A stretch of 64,000 bases of DNA from Actinostola sp. cb2023 (GCA_033675265.1 JAUJYZ010000103.1:1-64000), one strand, 5' to 3'. Counted from the first letter of the stretch, positions 42,601 through 54,472 are shown. The notes: generated by a model not told the origin, from the sequence alone. Program-made: numbers and translations.

Positions 42601-45600
42601 CCTTAACTTAGTTATGATCTACGACGTGGATTACGGGTTTAGAATCGTTCAGGAAGCAATGATATCGCTTGAGCGGATCGAGGAATTTCTTTATGGACGG
42701 GAATTATGGCAATTGACAGATGATGATACACAAACTTTTGAGATAATATCTGACAACAATTCCCAGGAACAAAATACCCATAGCACAGATAAATACATCA
42801 GCCTTGTGAATTTATCAGCAGCATGGAAGAACGATGAACCAAATATACTTCACAATATCAGTATTCAAGCAAAACATAACGAGTTAACAATCATCACAGG
42901 ACCTGTTGGGAGTGCAAAGACGTCGTTGTTGATGGCAATTCAGGGAGAGATTCCTCTCTCGACAGGAACATTGTCTGTTCAAGGTAGAAAAGCTTACGTT
43001 TCTCAAATTCCCTGGATATTCTCTGGATCCATTCGTGATAACATCGTCTTCGGAAAGACGTACGATGAAGTGAGATACCAAAGGATTCTAGATGTATGCG
43101 AACTTCAAGAAGACATCAAGCGATTTCCCAAAGGAGATCTAAGTATGATTGGACAACGAGGTATCACGTTGAGTGGTGGTCAGCCTGCACGTGTTAGCCT
43201 AGTGTTACACAACAGAATCACTGATTTAACCTGATACTATTAATTGCTGTATATTCTCAAACACTTCTAGATAAGCTAAGTTAATATCATTAAGACTTTA
43301 GTCCCATTATCTCTAGAACCAGATGGTATTCCAGATCATGCAATTTCTTATAATCTTATCATTTAGTCTCCTCCTATTTTGGCATAGACCACACATAATT
43401 ATCTACCACACCCCAAGACACTATACTTCGTCAGAACTTCTTATTCCTATTTTCCATTTACAATATTTAGACACAATCAGATAACTTATAATTATTACTA
43501 TCCAACAGTGTAACTTTGTTGCAGTGTTGCAGAAGTTAACTATCTAGAATCTTTAGATTACTTGTACGACTTAGCTGCGTATTTGATAATTGTAATCTAG
43601 AAGCACATAGGATATAGCCAATCACAACCCTAGATTATACTGACATTGATATAATGATAGACAATTAGTGCGTCACCATAAAGGTGACCGCACCACAACT
43701 TGTAATTAGTCCTAGCCAGCCAGAGCTTGATTAAACAACGATTCCTACCACCTCTACCGAGAGCCTCCCTTAACAATTGCACGAGCAGTGTACTCAGATG
43801 CTGACATCTTTTTATTGGATGACCCACTAAGTGCAGTCGATGCAAAGGTTGGACAACGCATCTTTGACAAGTGTATTTGTGGAGAATTGTCTGGTAGACT
43901 TCGAGTTCTGGTCACACACCAACTGCAGTACCTTCATAGTGCTAACTGTATTGTTGTAATGAAAGACGGTTATGTTGACTTTCAAGGATCGTACAAAGAA
44001 CTGAAAGATAGCGATACGATGCAGCTAGACGTTTCTACCGAAGAAGTTACCAAAGGCAGAGATGCTATCGACGATGATGAGGTTGTTGAATCAAATGAAC
44101 AGCAAAACGTATGCAATGAAGAAGCAAATGATTTTACAGAAGTAGAAGAGGATAGAACGGTTGGGCATGTGTCTTGGCAAGTGTATTATTCGTTCTTCAG
44201 AGCTAGCTCTCATTCAATTGCTTTGTTGTTGTTTATCATATTCTACTTGTTTGTTCAAGGTAAGCCATTTGATTACATCGCCTTGTTATAATGGATGACG
44301 CTCCACCCTTTCTTTAACTCCCGCCAGCCTTCGCCGTTCTATTTTTTTAATGCACTTTAAAGGTCAAATAAATTGCAATTGAATATCGTACCAAACGTTA
44401 TCATCCTACAAAATAATTTCATAATTTTAATCATATTAATTATTGTTTCCCTAGTCTTTCTATACTCTCCAAACTTGCTGCAGTCGCGATTAGCACACAT
44501 GTCACACAATGAACAAGCCAGTCCCATAACTATTGGTACTTACGTTGGTTTGGTCATGGGAGCAATGGTTCTGTGTGGAATTCGAGATTTTCTTGCTTAT
44601 TATCTGACAGTCAGATCGTCAATAAATCTTCATACAAGAATGACTGAGTCGGTGATAAAATCACCGGTGCTTTTCTTTGATACCAATCCACTTGGTCGAA
44701 TCATGAACCGTTTTTCAAGTGACACAGGAAACCTAGATGACAATCTTCCCCGACGAATTGACTGTGCTTTAGCTTTCAGCATGAAAGCATTTGGAGCAGC
44801 ATTTGTAGCATTATTTGTAAATCTCTGGTTCATCGTGGTGCTTATTCCTTTAGCATTGGTGTTTCTCTACTACTGTCGTTATCTGCTGAGAAACTCTCGT
44901 GAGATATGTCGGCTGGAATCCATTCGTCGAAGCCCAGTTTATGCGCATATTTCAGAAACAGAGAGAGGACTGGAAGTGATTCGTTCTTTGCAGATGGAGG
45001 AGAAATTCACAACAAAAATGCACAGGTATCAAGTCATTCTACATGTATGTATTCAATTTCTGAAAAAACAAGCACTGTGTAATTGTTAGTGGTATGGATT
45101 GATGTTAATTAGCAATTATTTGCCGAAGGCGCGCGAAGTCATTTTCGGAGAATGTTCACCAAGACGAAGTCGAGGTGAATATGTAAGGGTTAGAGACTGG
45201 TGTGAGTGCTTCACTCGACTAATAACATACATGAAAAAATACTCAATTCTGATTGGCTTAGAGCAGTGCAGTTAGTGCAAATTATCTTTAATTTGCACTG
45301 CGGTGCAAATTACTTTTTTTCATAAATATTATTAATTGGTAATCATACGATTTCTCTTTCAATTTGGAATCATTTGCACTCGTTTACCACCACCAAATAC
45401 ACCGACGCACGCGATGACTGTACAATGAACGATAAATTATAAATACTGGACATTCCTCCTTGTCGACTGCCATAACCACAACGAACAACAACACAAATCC
45501 TCTGAAGGTGCTATCATACACAATTCTCCATTATTGTCAATACTTTGAATAACTTGCAAATCATTCTACGACGGACTGAGTGCTGAGTAGACATGGTTGG

Positions 45601-48600
45601 CAAGCGAAGAGACTTAAAAAATAATTCGCATTGAAGATATACAGACTCGAAGTCACTGACAACATCAACACGGCGAAACGGCAGATAAGTTATAACTATA
45701 AACACTGATTTGTGCTGGTTTTTAACATGTCAGACAAAAAGTTTAGAGGTAAACTAATTTTCTTTGAATGGTCTTGTAATAATAATAATAACAATGTATT
45801 CATTTATGTTGCGCAAATATCAATCGTAAAAATTTTCAAATGCGCATTACAATGGTATACAATAATGTTGTGTATTTTCAATGTCAATTCATGTAAAGTC
45901 ATCACAGTTTTCGCTCAACGCTTTCCATCGTCGATAGTTATAGAGCAATGGATTAATATAGCTAGAACGTCAAGTAATTTTTCGTTAAGTTGAGTTTTAA
46001 AATCTCAGTAGTATATAATAAACACAATACAGCATGGAAAATGCTTTGCACAGTTTTTATTCACTCGTGATAAGTATCTCGCTCGTTCGTTTTCTGATAC
46101 TTATCACTCGTGAATAAAAACCGTACGCTCGCATTTCCCATGAAGTATTCTCTATATATGAAGTTTTTCTAATATCTGTATATATTATGATTTGTAATTA
46201 CAGACTTCTAGACGATTATACCAAGGCGTTATTCCTTCGTTTTTCTATGAACCAATGGCTTGCTCTTCGTCTTGACTTTGTGTGTAGTATGTTTGCTATT
46301 GTGGTTGCTATCCTCGGGGTCGTAGCCATCACCGATGAAGGTAAAATATCCTAAATATCTGTATATTGTCATGTTCTGCCATCCCAACCTTATTGCTTTC
46401 AGCTCTGATCTTAGTTTGTACAAATTTAATTTTGGAACGGTCATAGGGCCCGGCGCACACTATGAGATCAGTATAAACACCTCCCTGGTATAAACATATT
46501 CAGAAGCATATCAAAATCCAAATAAAATGTGTGAAGATCTAGAGGGTGGATAATTTCCCTTCACGAATCACTGAAAAGACTAAAACAGAATCGAAAGCGA
46601 GAATAAAAGTAACAAAAGAACATAGGATATCGAGATGGTGTAACACAATCAAAGTTACTAGAAAAACATCTATCAATCAAAGTAACAAAAGAACATAGGA
46701 TATCGAGATGGTGTAACACAATCAAAGTTACTAGAAAAAGATCTATCAATCAAAGTAACAAAAGAACATAGGATATCGAGATGGTGTAACACATTCAAAG
46801 TTACTAGAAAAAGATCTATCAATCAAAGTAACAAAAGAACATAGGATATCGAGATGGTGTAACACATTCAAAGTTACTAGAAAAAGATCTATCAATCAAA
46901 GTAACAAAAGAACATAGGATATCGAGATGGTGTAACACAATCAAAGTTACTAGAAAAAGATCTATCAATCAAAGTAACAAAAGAACATAGGATATCGAGA
47001 TGGTGTAACACAATCAAAGTTACTAGAAAAAGATCTATCAATCAAAAGAACAAAAGAACAAAGGATATCGAGATGGTGTAACACATTCAAAGTTACTAGA
47101 AAAAGATCTATCAATCAAAAGAACAAAAGAACATAGGATATCGAGATGGTGTAACACAATCAAAGTTACTAGAAAAAGATCTATCAATCAAAAGAACAAA
47201 AGAACAAAGGATATCGAGATGGTGTAACACATTCAAAGTTACTAGAAAAAGATCTATCAATCAAAAGAACAAAAGAACAAAGGATATCGAGATGGTGTAA
47301 CACATTCAAAGTTACTAGAAAAAGATCTATCAATCAAAAGAACAAGAGAACAAAGGATATCGAGATGGTGTAACACAATCAAAGTTACTAGAAAAAGATC
47401 TATCAATCAAAGTAACAAAAGAACATAGGATATCGAGATGGGTAACACAATCAAAGTTACTAGAAAAAGATCTATCAATCAAAGTAACAAAAGAACATAG
47501 GATATCGAGATGGTGTAACACAATCAAAGTTACTAGAAAAAGATATATCAATCAAAGTAACAAAAGAACATAGGATATCGAGATGGTGTAACACAATCAA
47601 AGTTACTAGAAAAAGATATATCAATCAAAGTAACAAAAGAACATAGGATATCGAGATGGTGTAACACAATCAAAGTTACTAGAAAAAGATATATCAATCA
47701 AAGTAACAAAAGAACATAGGATATCGAGATGGTGTAACACATTCAAAGTTACTAGAAAAAGATCTATCAATCAAAGTAACAAAAGAACATAGGATATCGA
47801 GATGGTGTAACACATTCAAAGTTACTAGAAAAAGATCTATCAATCAAAGTAACAAAAGAACATAGGATATCGAGATGGTGTAACACAATCAAAGTTACTA
47901 GAAAAAGATCTATCAATCAAAGTAACAAAAGAACATAGGATATCGAGATGGTGTAACACAATCAAAGTTACTAGAAAAAGATCTATCAATCAAAGTAACA
48001 AAAGAACATAGGATATCGAGATGGTGTAACACAATCAAAGTTACTAGAAAAAAAGATCTATCAATCAAAGTAACAAAAGAACATAGGATATCGAGATGGT
48101 GTAACACATTCAAAGTTACTAGAAAAAGATATATCAATCAAAGTAACAAAAGAACATAGGATATCGAGATGGTGTAACACAATCAAAGTTACTAGAAAAA
48201 GATCAATCAATCAAAGTAACAAAAGAACATAGGATATCGAGATGGTGTAACACATTCAAAGTTACTAGAAAAAGATATATCAATCAAAGTAACAAAAGAA
48301 CATAGGATATCGAGATGGTGTAACACAATCAAAGTTTCTAGAAAAAGATCTATCAATCAAAGTAACAAAAGAACATAGGATATCGAGATGGTGTAACACA
48401 ATCAAAGTTTCTAGAAAAAGATCTATCAATCAAAGTAACAAAAGAACATATGATATCGAGATGGTGCATGTAACACATTCAAAGTTACTAGAAAAAGATA
48501 TATCAATCAAAGTAACAAAAGAACATAGGATATCGAGATGGTGTAACACAATCAAAGTTACTAGAAAAAGATATATCAATCAAAGTAACAAAAGAACATA

Positions 48601-49621
48601 GGATATACAGATACTGAGTACAATGTATAATAATCATAATTATCTTACTTAACATTTTTGATTTCTTTTTCAAAATACTAATTATCTTCTCTCATAATAA
48701 TACCTTTCAGCTTTAACTGGAATGTTGTTAACCGTTATCATTGGTGTTATTGGCTTGATTAATTATGGTATTCGTATGGCATGTGAAGTAGAAAACTATA
48801 TGACTTCAGCAGAGCGTATCTTGGCGTATAGTTGTCTTCCTCCAGAGCCGGGTTACAGCAGACAATCCCTACCACCAGACACTTGGCCTGACCATGGCAT
48901 GATTAGTTTACAGAATGTATCACTACAATACATTGAGAATGGTGTGACGGTACTACAAAATCTCAACTTGGAAGTCAGACCCAAGGAAAAAGTGGGGATC
49001 GTCGGTCGTACTGGAGCAGGCAAGTCATCGTTGTTTGCCGCCATTTTACGTATGCCAGAACCTCAAGGCAAGGTTATCATTGACGGTGTAGACCTGGGTA
49101 CTATTAATATCCAGGCCGCTCGGAAGTCCATGGCCGTGATATCCCAGGATCCTGTTCTTTTTGCTGGAACTCTCAAGAGGAATCTCGATCCATGTGATCG
49201 TTTTGCAGAGGAAGAAATCTGGACAGCACTAGCACAAGTTCAGCTAGGAGACAAAATAGCCATGCTACCAGACCAACTAGAATACAGGGTGGGAGAGTCT
49301 GGGACTGGGTTCAGCGTAGGTGAGAGACAACTTTTGTGTTTGGCTCGAGCGTTGCTTCAAAGATGTCGTATACTGCTGATGGATGAAGCAACAGCCAATG
49401 TGGACTTCAAGACGGACCAATTCATTCAACATACTATAAGAAACAAGTTTACCAACTGCACCGTATTGACCATAGCACATCGACTAAACACTATTATGGA
49501 CTATGATAAGGTAGTGGTGATGGACCAAGGTCACGTGGTTGAACAAGGTGTGCCCGCGGTACTTGCTTGTAAGGAAGGTGGATACTTAAACGAACTGATA
49601 CAAAGTAAAAGACCGAAGTGA
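37435..49621 (+). CDS. ABCC (MRP4-type) ATP-binding cassette transporter, gene A, seven exons
   Basis: Full exporter of the multidrug-resistance-protein family without the extra N-terminal TMD0, as in ABCC4/ABCC5. It would pump organic anions or conjugates across the plasma membrane. Seven exons with GT-AG borders and consistent phase give about 1,260 codons: TMD1 (exons 1-3), NBD1 (exons 3-4), TMD2 (exons 4-7) and NBD2 (exon 7). NBD1 is odd: its Walker A reads GPVGSAKT (A for the usual G), the signature is LSGGQPAR, and a 574-bp interruption sits between signature and Walker B. NBD2 is canonical (GRTGAGKSS, FSVGERQ, LLMDEATANVD). Introns 2 and 6 carry tandem arrays. Whether it still makes a full protein depends on the NBD1 interruption. 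Confidence 0.85.
38998..39083. repeat. Small inverted repeat in intron 1
   Basis: cattagacagtttgatgt pairs with acatcaaactgtctaataag around an approximately 46-nt centre. It lies in a segment absent from the duplicate gene. Confidence 0.7.
40139..40278 (+). pseudogene. LTR-retrotransposon integrase scrap
   Basis: About 45 codons contain CTICQETVKTPPN and SWSWPTDPWKRLHLHFAGPE. These are the end of the integrase zinc finger and the start of the catalytic core of Gypsy-type (or related) retroelements. The surrounding 275 bp (about 40003-40278) is absent from the duplicate gene at 58989-58991, so it inserted, or was lost there, after the gene duplication. Confidence 0.7.
40872..41251 (+). CDS. 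Gene A exon 2
   Basis: 380 nt after acceptor cttatag. It encodes the first intracellular loop (VSNDVDKIERL), membrane helices 3-4 and the loop AFAWEENYTNMVKTVR. The donor AGAAG|GTAGGG is weak at position +4 and is the seed of the following satellite. Reading past it gives an immediate in-frame TAG. Confidence 0.85.
41252..41866 (+). repeat. Splice-donor satellite, gene A, first block
   Basis: About eight units of 73 bp, each containing the 40 nt that end exon 2 (from gggaggagaattacacgaac to gttagaag), the donor GTAGGG and 33 nt of intron. The first unit repeats the exon end without a mismatch; later ones vary by point changes. Confidence 0.95.
41867..42212. mobile_element. Insertion within the splice-donor satellite
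   Basis: About 345 bp not related to the satellite. It includes caattattgga and ttcaataattg ends, shared with segments at 38690-38720 and 39515-39680, and a perfect hairpin at 42080-42138. Exact borders and target duplication are unclear, and two elements may be present. Confidence 0.6.
42080..42138. repeat. Perfect 28-bp hairpin
   Basis: Arms 42080-42107 and 42111-42138 are exact inverse complements around the 3-nt loop TAG. Confidence 0.95.
42213..42353 (+). repeat. Splice-donor satellite, gene A, second block
   Basis: Two further 73-bp units with AGAAG|GTAGGG, ending 80 bp before exon 3. Confidence 0.9.
42433..43201 (+). CDS. Gene A exon 3
   Basis: Acceptor tctttttttcag-type ends at 42432. 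The first base completes the split arginine codon from exon 2. It encodes the last helices of TMD1 and the first part of NBD1: Walker A GPVGSAKTSLL (about 42900-42930), Q-loop region YVSQIPWIF, signature LSGGQPARVSL at the 3' end. Codon phase is 0 at 43201. Confidence 0.8.
43202..43775 (+). other. Interruption of NBD1: LTR-like insertion or new intron
   Basis: 574 bp between the signature and Walker B. From 43203 it begins TGTTACAC and ends TTAACA at 43775, LTR-like, but no flanking duplication is seen. As an intron it could use GT at 43202 and the AG at 43762-43763, which would add five residues (PPLTI) to NBD1. No acceptor gives an exact junction. Confidence 0.5.
43776..44259 (+). CDS. Gene A exon 4
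   Basis: Starts in phase with exon 3. It encodes Walker B and D-loop DADIFLLDDPLSAVD, the switch region LVTHQLQYL, a long acidic linker (DDDEVVESNEQQN) and the first helix of TMD2. Donor CAAG|GTAAGC, phase 1. The upstream border is uncertain. Confidence 0.8.
44455..45025 (+). CDS. Gene A exon 5
   Basis: Acceptor tttccctag ends at 44454. It encodes TMD2 with the coupling-helix motif FFDTNPLGRIMNRFSSD and further membrane helices, to EKFTTKMH. Donor CACAG|GTATCA, phase 2. Confidence 0.85.
45026..46203 (+). other. Gene A intron 5
   Basis: Non-coding with two foldback structures. One is around 45110-45320, rich in gtgcaaatta phrases. The other is a 26-bp-arm hairpin at 46053-46121. Confidence 0.6.
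46053..46121. repeat. 26-bp-arm hairpin
   Basis: Arms 46053-46078 and 46096-46121 (gtttttattcactcgtgata and inverse) are exact complements around a 17-nt loop. Confidence 0.95.
46204..46340 (+). CDS. Gene A exon 6
   Basis: 137 nt, acceptor attacag, donor GAAG|GTAAAA. It encodes TMD2 residues including FLRFSMNQWLALRLDF, a segment highly characteristic of MRP proteins, and one membrane helix. It joins exons 5 and 7 in phase. Confidence 0.85.
46606..48606 (+). repeat. 73-bp satellite in intron 6
   Basis: About 27 units close to aggatatcgagatggtgtaa, then cacaatcaaagttactagaa, then aaagatctatcaatcaaagt, then aacaaaagaacat. Most differ at only a few sites (acaatc/acattc; gatcta/gatata). A few units carry 2- to 4-bp indels. 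Each unit holds the complementary words agtaac and gttact. Confidence 0.95.
48711..49621 (+). CDS. Gene A exon 7 (last)
   Basis: Acceptor tacctttcag ends at 48710. It encodes the final TMD2 helix and complete NBD2: Walker A GRTGAGKSSL, Q-loop VISQDPVLF, signature FSVGERQLLCLARALL, Walker B ILLMDEATANVD with the catalytic Glu, and H-loop LTIAHRLNTIMDYD. It ends at a TGA at 49619. Confidence 0.92.
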
Positions 49622-49760
49622 TACGTTGTCATAGATCCGTGCATGAGTAGCATGTTTGTTGTATTGAAGCATTTTATCCAATCATTCAATCAATTTGTAT
49701 ATTTATATTTTGTAACAATTATTTTTTTATAAGGTAATTTGTCACTTGGTAATAGTTAGG

Positions 49761-49762
<2 letters not shown>

Positions 49763-49794
<32 letters not shown>

Positions 49795-49946
49795 GGCGCG
49801 TTTTGATTGGCTCCTGTAACGAGGAATATCCTTGGCTATTCACTGTTTTGGGACGAAATTCAAAATGGCGTCTCGTTTCGCTACAGTCTCCGAATTTATT
49901 TGTTTAATAAAGTGCCATTTTTATCGAACTGATTTGGTAAATACTA
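49763..49946. repeat. Foldback element downstream of gene A
   Basis: tagtatttaccaaatcagt at the left pairs with its inverse at 49928-49946. A longer inverse relation may reach about 50090. Confidence 0.7.
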
Positions 49947-50010
49947 AAACAATTATTCCCCTCAGTGTCGGTGAGTAGTGCTGAATATTTACCTTGCTGC
50001 TCCAGGTGGA

Positions 50011-50054
50011 CCGTCCGACCGGACCGTCCGACCGAGCCGCGAGTCGCGGCTCGG
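50011..50054. repeat. Short GC-rich direct repeat and 11-bp hairpin
   Basis: accgtccgaccg-type words repeat in tandem. Then ccgagccgcga, one G, and the exact inverse tcgcggctcgg follow at 50032-50054. Confidence 0.85.
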
Positions 50055-50744
50055 TTAATATCGACCACTACTCACATCCACTTCGGTGAATAATTGTTCA
50101 ATGAAGTTCGTATGGTTTCATCAAGCGAAAAAAGACTTTGCTTCACTTCTCTTTGATAGGGGAAGGGGAGGGGTATCTAAATTCGCTAAAAAACGCTTAA
50201 AATCGTAAGAAATCAAGACAGACAGTAAGTACAATTACTATATATCATTTCAAGCTTTATTGACAATATTTTTCTGAATAATGTTTCGGGATGCATTCTT
50301 CACATACATTCTCTTCACAAGTATACAGACTGGGTTACCTGTGGTGGGACTAGAGATTGCCCGGAGTTCCAGCTGATAATCCCACACGCCGAGTAAACGC
50401 TCAATGAGCGTCTAGTTTCATTTTGAACTGCATACATGCACAAATATATATATTAAACTTGTGAATAGTAGTACAGTAGTACATTGTATTGGGTACCACA
50501 TTGACTGATTGATATGTACATGTATCAAGTAAATAGTAATATCCCAAAACAAACACAGGAAGCCATCAATACGTATAGTAACATTCAAATAATGTAACTA
50601 TCCACAATTAAACTCCTTGCAAATAAAGAATACTTCTGACTTCTACATTAACAAAGACTAGAATTTACTCCCTTAAGCTTCTACTCGCAGCATTTCACTT
50701 GCACATAGCAACGACTAGTTATTAGACTATTATGTACATATTTA
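50055..50744. other. Intergenic, nothing coding
   Basis: Contains another copy of the gggttacctgtggt word near 50332 and a cgccgag...gagcgtct phrase like that near 440-465. Confidence 0.4.
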
Positions 50745-51190
50745 ACAGTAGTTGTCAGAAGAGAACAATAAGCACTTTTAAGTGGGGCCAGTCATTTCCA
50801 AGGGAAATAGTGACGGTTTTGTTTCCCCGAGACCGTCAATGTTCCCCGAGGCTTAGCCGAGCATTAACGGTCGAGGGGAAACAGAACTCACTGTTCCCGT
50901 GGGGCCAGTCATTAAGTGTTTTGTTATACCTCCCAACTCAAATAAAGAACTCTGGCTGTATACGTTTGTCATGGTATGAGTTTAGTGTAAAATGTTACAA
51001 ATAAATCAGTCACAACTGCAAAATGACCAAAATTATATCACAAATCTCAAGTATAAATGCTACGAACTCAGTTCAGTTAAATATCAGCAATATAATAAAC
51101 TTTTAATTGACGGTCTCGGGGAAACAAAACTCATTGGTTCCCTTGTGGCCAGTCATACTGCTTATTGTTCTGGTTCACAAATTATAAAAG
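50745..51190. repeat. Inverted pair of tttccccgagaccgtcaa modules
   Basis: The segment 50745-50850 recurs inverted at about 51105-51190 with moderate divergence. The first also folds on itself with 50860-50915. Confidence 0.65.
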
Positions 51191-51397
51191 ATCACGTAGT
51201 CAACATATACCACACCATTGCTTCCAGTACGTTGCTTCTGCGAATATGCATGCGTATTAACGTGGATTGAGTGAAGCGAGTTGAATTATTCCCTTTAAAA
51301 CAAGGTGAGTCGCGCGCTAATCGTTGGCTTAGATTGATTCTGAAGCAGTCGAAAAACTCGTGTGGAGTTCCTCAGTGAGCTTTTGAAGTACACCAGA

Positions 51398-51660
51398 CTT
51401 AGGCCGAGGGCAAACGTCGAACTAATATAAGCTTTAATTCAGTCGAACCTATTTTAATAGGTCAAAATTAGAATTAAAATGTTGAAATTGGCTCATGGTT
51501 AGAACGACGTTTTGTGTTTGAAAAGGCGTCTGTGCGTTGTGGCAAAGTCACTACAGAGTCGTAATTTCCGACTTGGCTTGAACTAATCAGTTCAAAATTA
51601 ATAGGTTCGACTAAATTAAGTTCATGGCATGGTTAGTTCTACGTTTGCCCTAGGCCTAAG
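51398..51660. mobile_element. MITE with cttaggcc ends
   Basis: 263 bp with inverted ends cttaggccgagggcaaacg and cttaggcctagggcaaacg. Further internal inverted similarity (gttcgact words) was seen. The target duplication is uncertain because the ends are themselves palindromic. Confidence 0.7.
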
Positions 51661-51967
51661 GTTGGGTTGGGAATCGCCATCGTTGGGATTAAAGTGAAGG
51701 GGATATTATGTAAACAGAGGTCCTGTTTTTATATAAAGGTTCAAACCATAGGGCGAGGGTTTTCATTGAAATTCAAGACCGAGGACCGCAGATATCAATT
51801 TAATATCAATAATGCCTACATACTAGTCATACAATGCAAAATACAAAACAATGCTTTTGAGTGGCATACCATGGAATATCCCACTTGTATGTTCTAAGTA
51901 TTGACTGTGTACACAAAGAAATATTACATCTACAGTTCAAGCCAGGATATGGTCACTTGCAATTTCA

Positions 51968-53237
51968 CATATGCAGTGTCATGCATCTCTTCCACTTACA
52001 GTAAGAAGTCTTGTAGGAAGTCGTGTTCTGCTATTGTTAGAATTTCGACCAATCAGAGCGAACCATTTAGTTTTCTCAAAGTGAGGTATGCAAAGAATTC
52101 GCACCTAAATGACAGACGATTAGCACGCTAGGTTTTAATGAGCCCGATCAGTTTCGAGTAGCTCACAGAAGAAAAGCGAAGAAATCAGGTTATATTATTT
52201 CAAATTAAATATGTTGCACGTACAGATATCATATTCTTATGGAGCCGAAGGAGCTCGGGGCCGGATTCTTAGTGAAAGGAACTGCGAATGCATTCAATTC
52301 GAGTGTCTCAACGGGTCAACAAATCGAAGCGTGTATTAACTATGCTAGCTTTCACGGGAAGTGTTGTTAACGTGTTTGGCATATCAGTATCACTTGAAAA
52401 GAAATAACGCTCAGTCACAAATAAAACAGCGAGTAAGATGGCAAAATTATACCTTTTTAGGAGTGGAATTAAACAACACAAACGATACTAAAAACATAAA
52501 CCATATATGTAGAGGAAACCCCGTAGTGTTCATCTTTCACGGTTCATTTCTTACGAGTGAATTCATTGGCTCCTGAAGAAACAGAGGATCGTGATGTCAA
52601 GAAAGGGAAACCAGACGGGGATTGTGGAGGAAGCGAGAGCGTATGACACATGAGCCATCTGAAAATCAGGCTAAGATCGAAGTTGCAGTCTAAAAGCGCA
52701 TGTTCAGAATACTCCGAAACAAAACAAGGTACTATCATATATCATCTGTTCCAAGTCATTTTTGAAAACATTAAGAAAGGATGATATATATTGATAGTTG
52801 GAATATACACTCGATTGCAGAAACGTTGTAGTATACATTTATACAAAAATTCAAATATCAAATGAGATGCAAAATGTTAAACATACTAAAATATAACTGT
52901 TTAAGCACAAAATATTGCTGAAAATTATTGTTTTAGACTTGCTGGATGCGATACTAATCTAAAAAAAGAAAATAAGTGAATGATGTTTCATGATCACACT
53001 TTGCATCTCATTAGATATCATAACGTATCTCATTATTGTATAAATGTATACTACAACCTTTCTGCAAATGACTGTATATATAGTTGATTCAATTTTCCCA
53101 AATATTCCTTCCTCAGCTCCTTTCACAGTACAACGTTGGTTAGCGTTTTCTCAACTCCTTGATTGTATCTGCTACAGAATCGAAGACACAAGTGACTGAT
53201 CAATCCATTAATACTGAACACCTTCGCAGATACGACA

Positions 53238-53240
<3 letters not shown>
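51968..53240 (-). repeat. 1.2-kb dispersed repeat, copy 2 (inverted)
   Basis: Inverted partner of 26228-27450, ending against a long AAT array. Confidence 0.75.
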
Positions 53241-53331
<91 letters not shown>

Positions 53332-53357
53332 TATTTCGATTCTATAGCGCACTCTTC
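53241..53357. repeat. (AAT)n microsatellite with retroposon-like tail
   Basis: About 85 bp of pure AAT followed by the inverse of the tail at the start of the window. Confidence 0.9.
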
Positions 53358-53436
53358 AGAATTGCCCAAATGCGCTTTACATATATACACTATATTTTCA
53401 AGTAATAATAATCTTGGTCGTCTCTTGTTGTCATAG

Positions 53437-54270
53437 CGACGGACATGAGAGATCAACTCATTCTCGCTTAGTTTCGCTTTATCAGATAACTAATACGCAA
53501 AACCTATCATTTAAAAGCTGATAGAAAGTGTAAGTTCAGTTGTTTTTTAAAACAACTTAAAAGTAAGTTTTTTTACGATTTTATAGTGTATGCGATGAAA
53601 AACTACGAAGTAATCAATTCGGCTTCTGTCTTCAAGTCGTTTGTTGTTACTGTTGAATGACTCGCTTAGCGGCCGACGTGAGTTCAACTCTGTCTCGCTT
53701 TAACAGATAACTAATACGCAATACCTATCATTTGAAACCTTATATAAAGTTTAAGTTCAGTTGTTTAGTAAGTTTATGACGAGTTTATATATAGTGTTTA
53801 TGTATATAACGCTCCTGATAAGAACATAGTTAGTAGAGGGGACTGGTTGGGAAACCCTTTGTTCTATGTTTTCGTTTTTTTCAACCGTGACCATGCACAA
53901 ATCTTTTGTTTTGTCATTGTTTTGCCTTAATTTGCTATGGTTTGAGCAACTGAACCCAAACGTTTCTTTTGGCTGCCGCTTGTGCGATATACCAATTCAA
54001 AATTAAATATATTACAATATTTAAATAAGTAATCCAATAGAAAACATTTGGGTTCAGTCGTTAACCATTTTCTAATGAATTTGAACAAACATTGTGCACG
54101 GTCAGGACCCGTTCAACATCATAATGACATCAGGAATAGAACAAAGAAATATAACAAAAGGCTTCCATTCCCTCTACTAACTATAGTTTGAATGACTCTT
54201 AGCGGCCGACGTGAGTTCAACTTACTCATTCTCGCTCTGTCAGATAACTAATACGCAAAACCTCTCAAAA
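53437..54270. repeat. Three direct copies of a short module
   Basis: Segments at 53437-53560, 53672-53770 and 54203-54270 share cagataactaatacgcaaaa and flanking words. The last two also share gcggccgacgtgagttcaac. No coding potential was seen. Confidence 0.7.
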
Positions 54271-54472
54271 AGCAACAAAAAGCATATTATAAAGGCATGA
54301 CGTTCATATAAATGTTGGTTTCTAGAAGTTCCGTTGATCCATTGATCGACAACGTGTCAGTTTCGCGTCATTTCATGCATATTAATGACGCCTTTACAAA
54401 TCGTTCGACTATAAGTACATGTCCCAAAAGACAATAGAATTCTGTGCGATGTGAATTGCTCAAGTGCATTAA

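Noticed and set aside
43669..43694. Short gtgcgtcacc/ggtgaccgcac hairpin as a regulatory element
   Set aside because: Imperfect and too short; no supporting context within the interruption.
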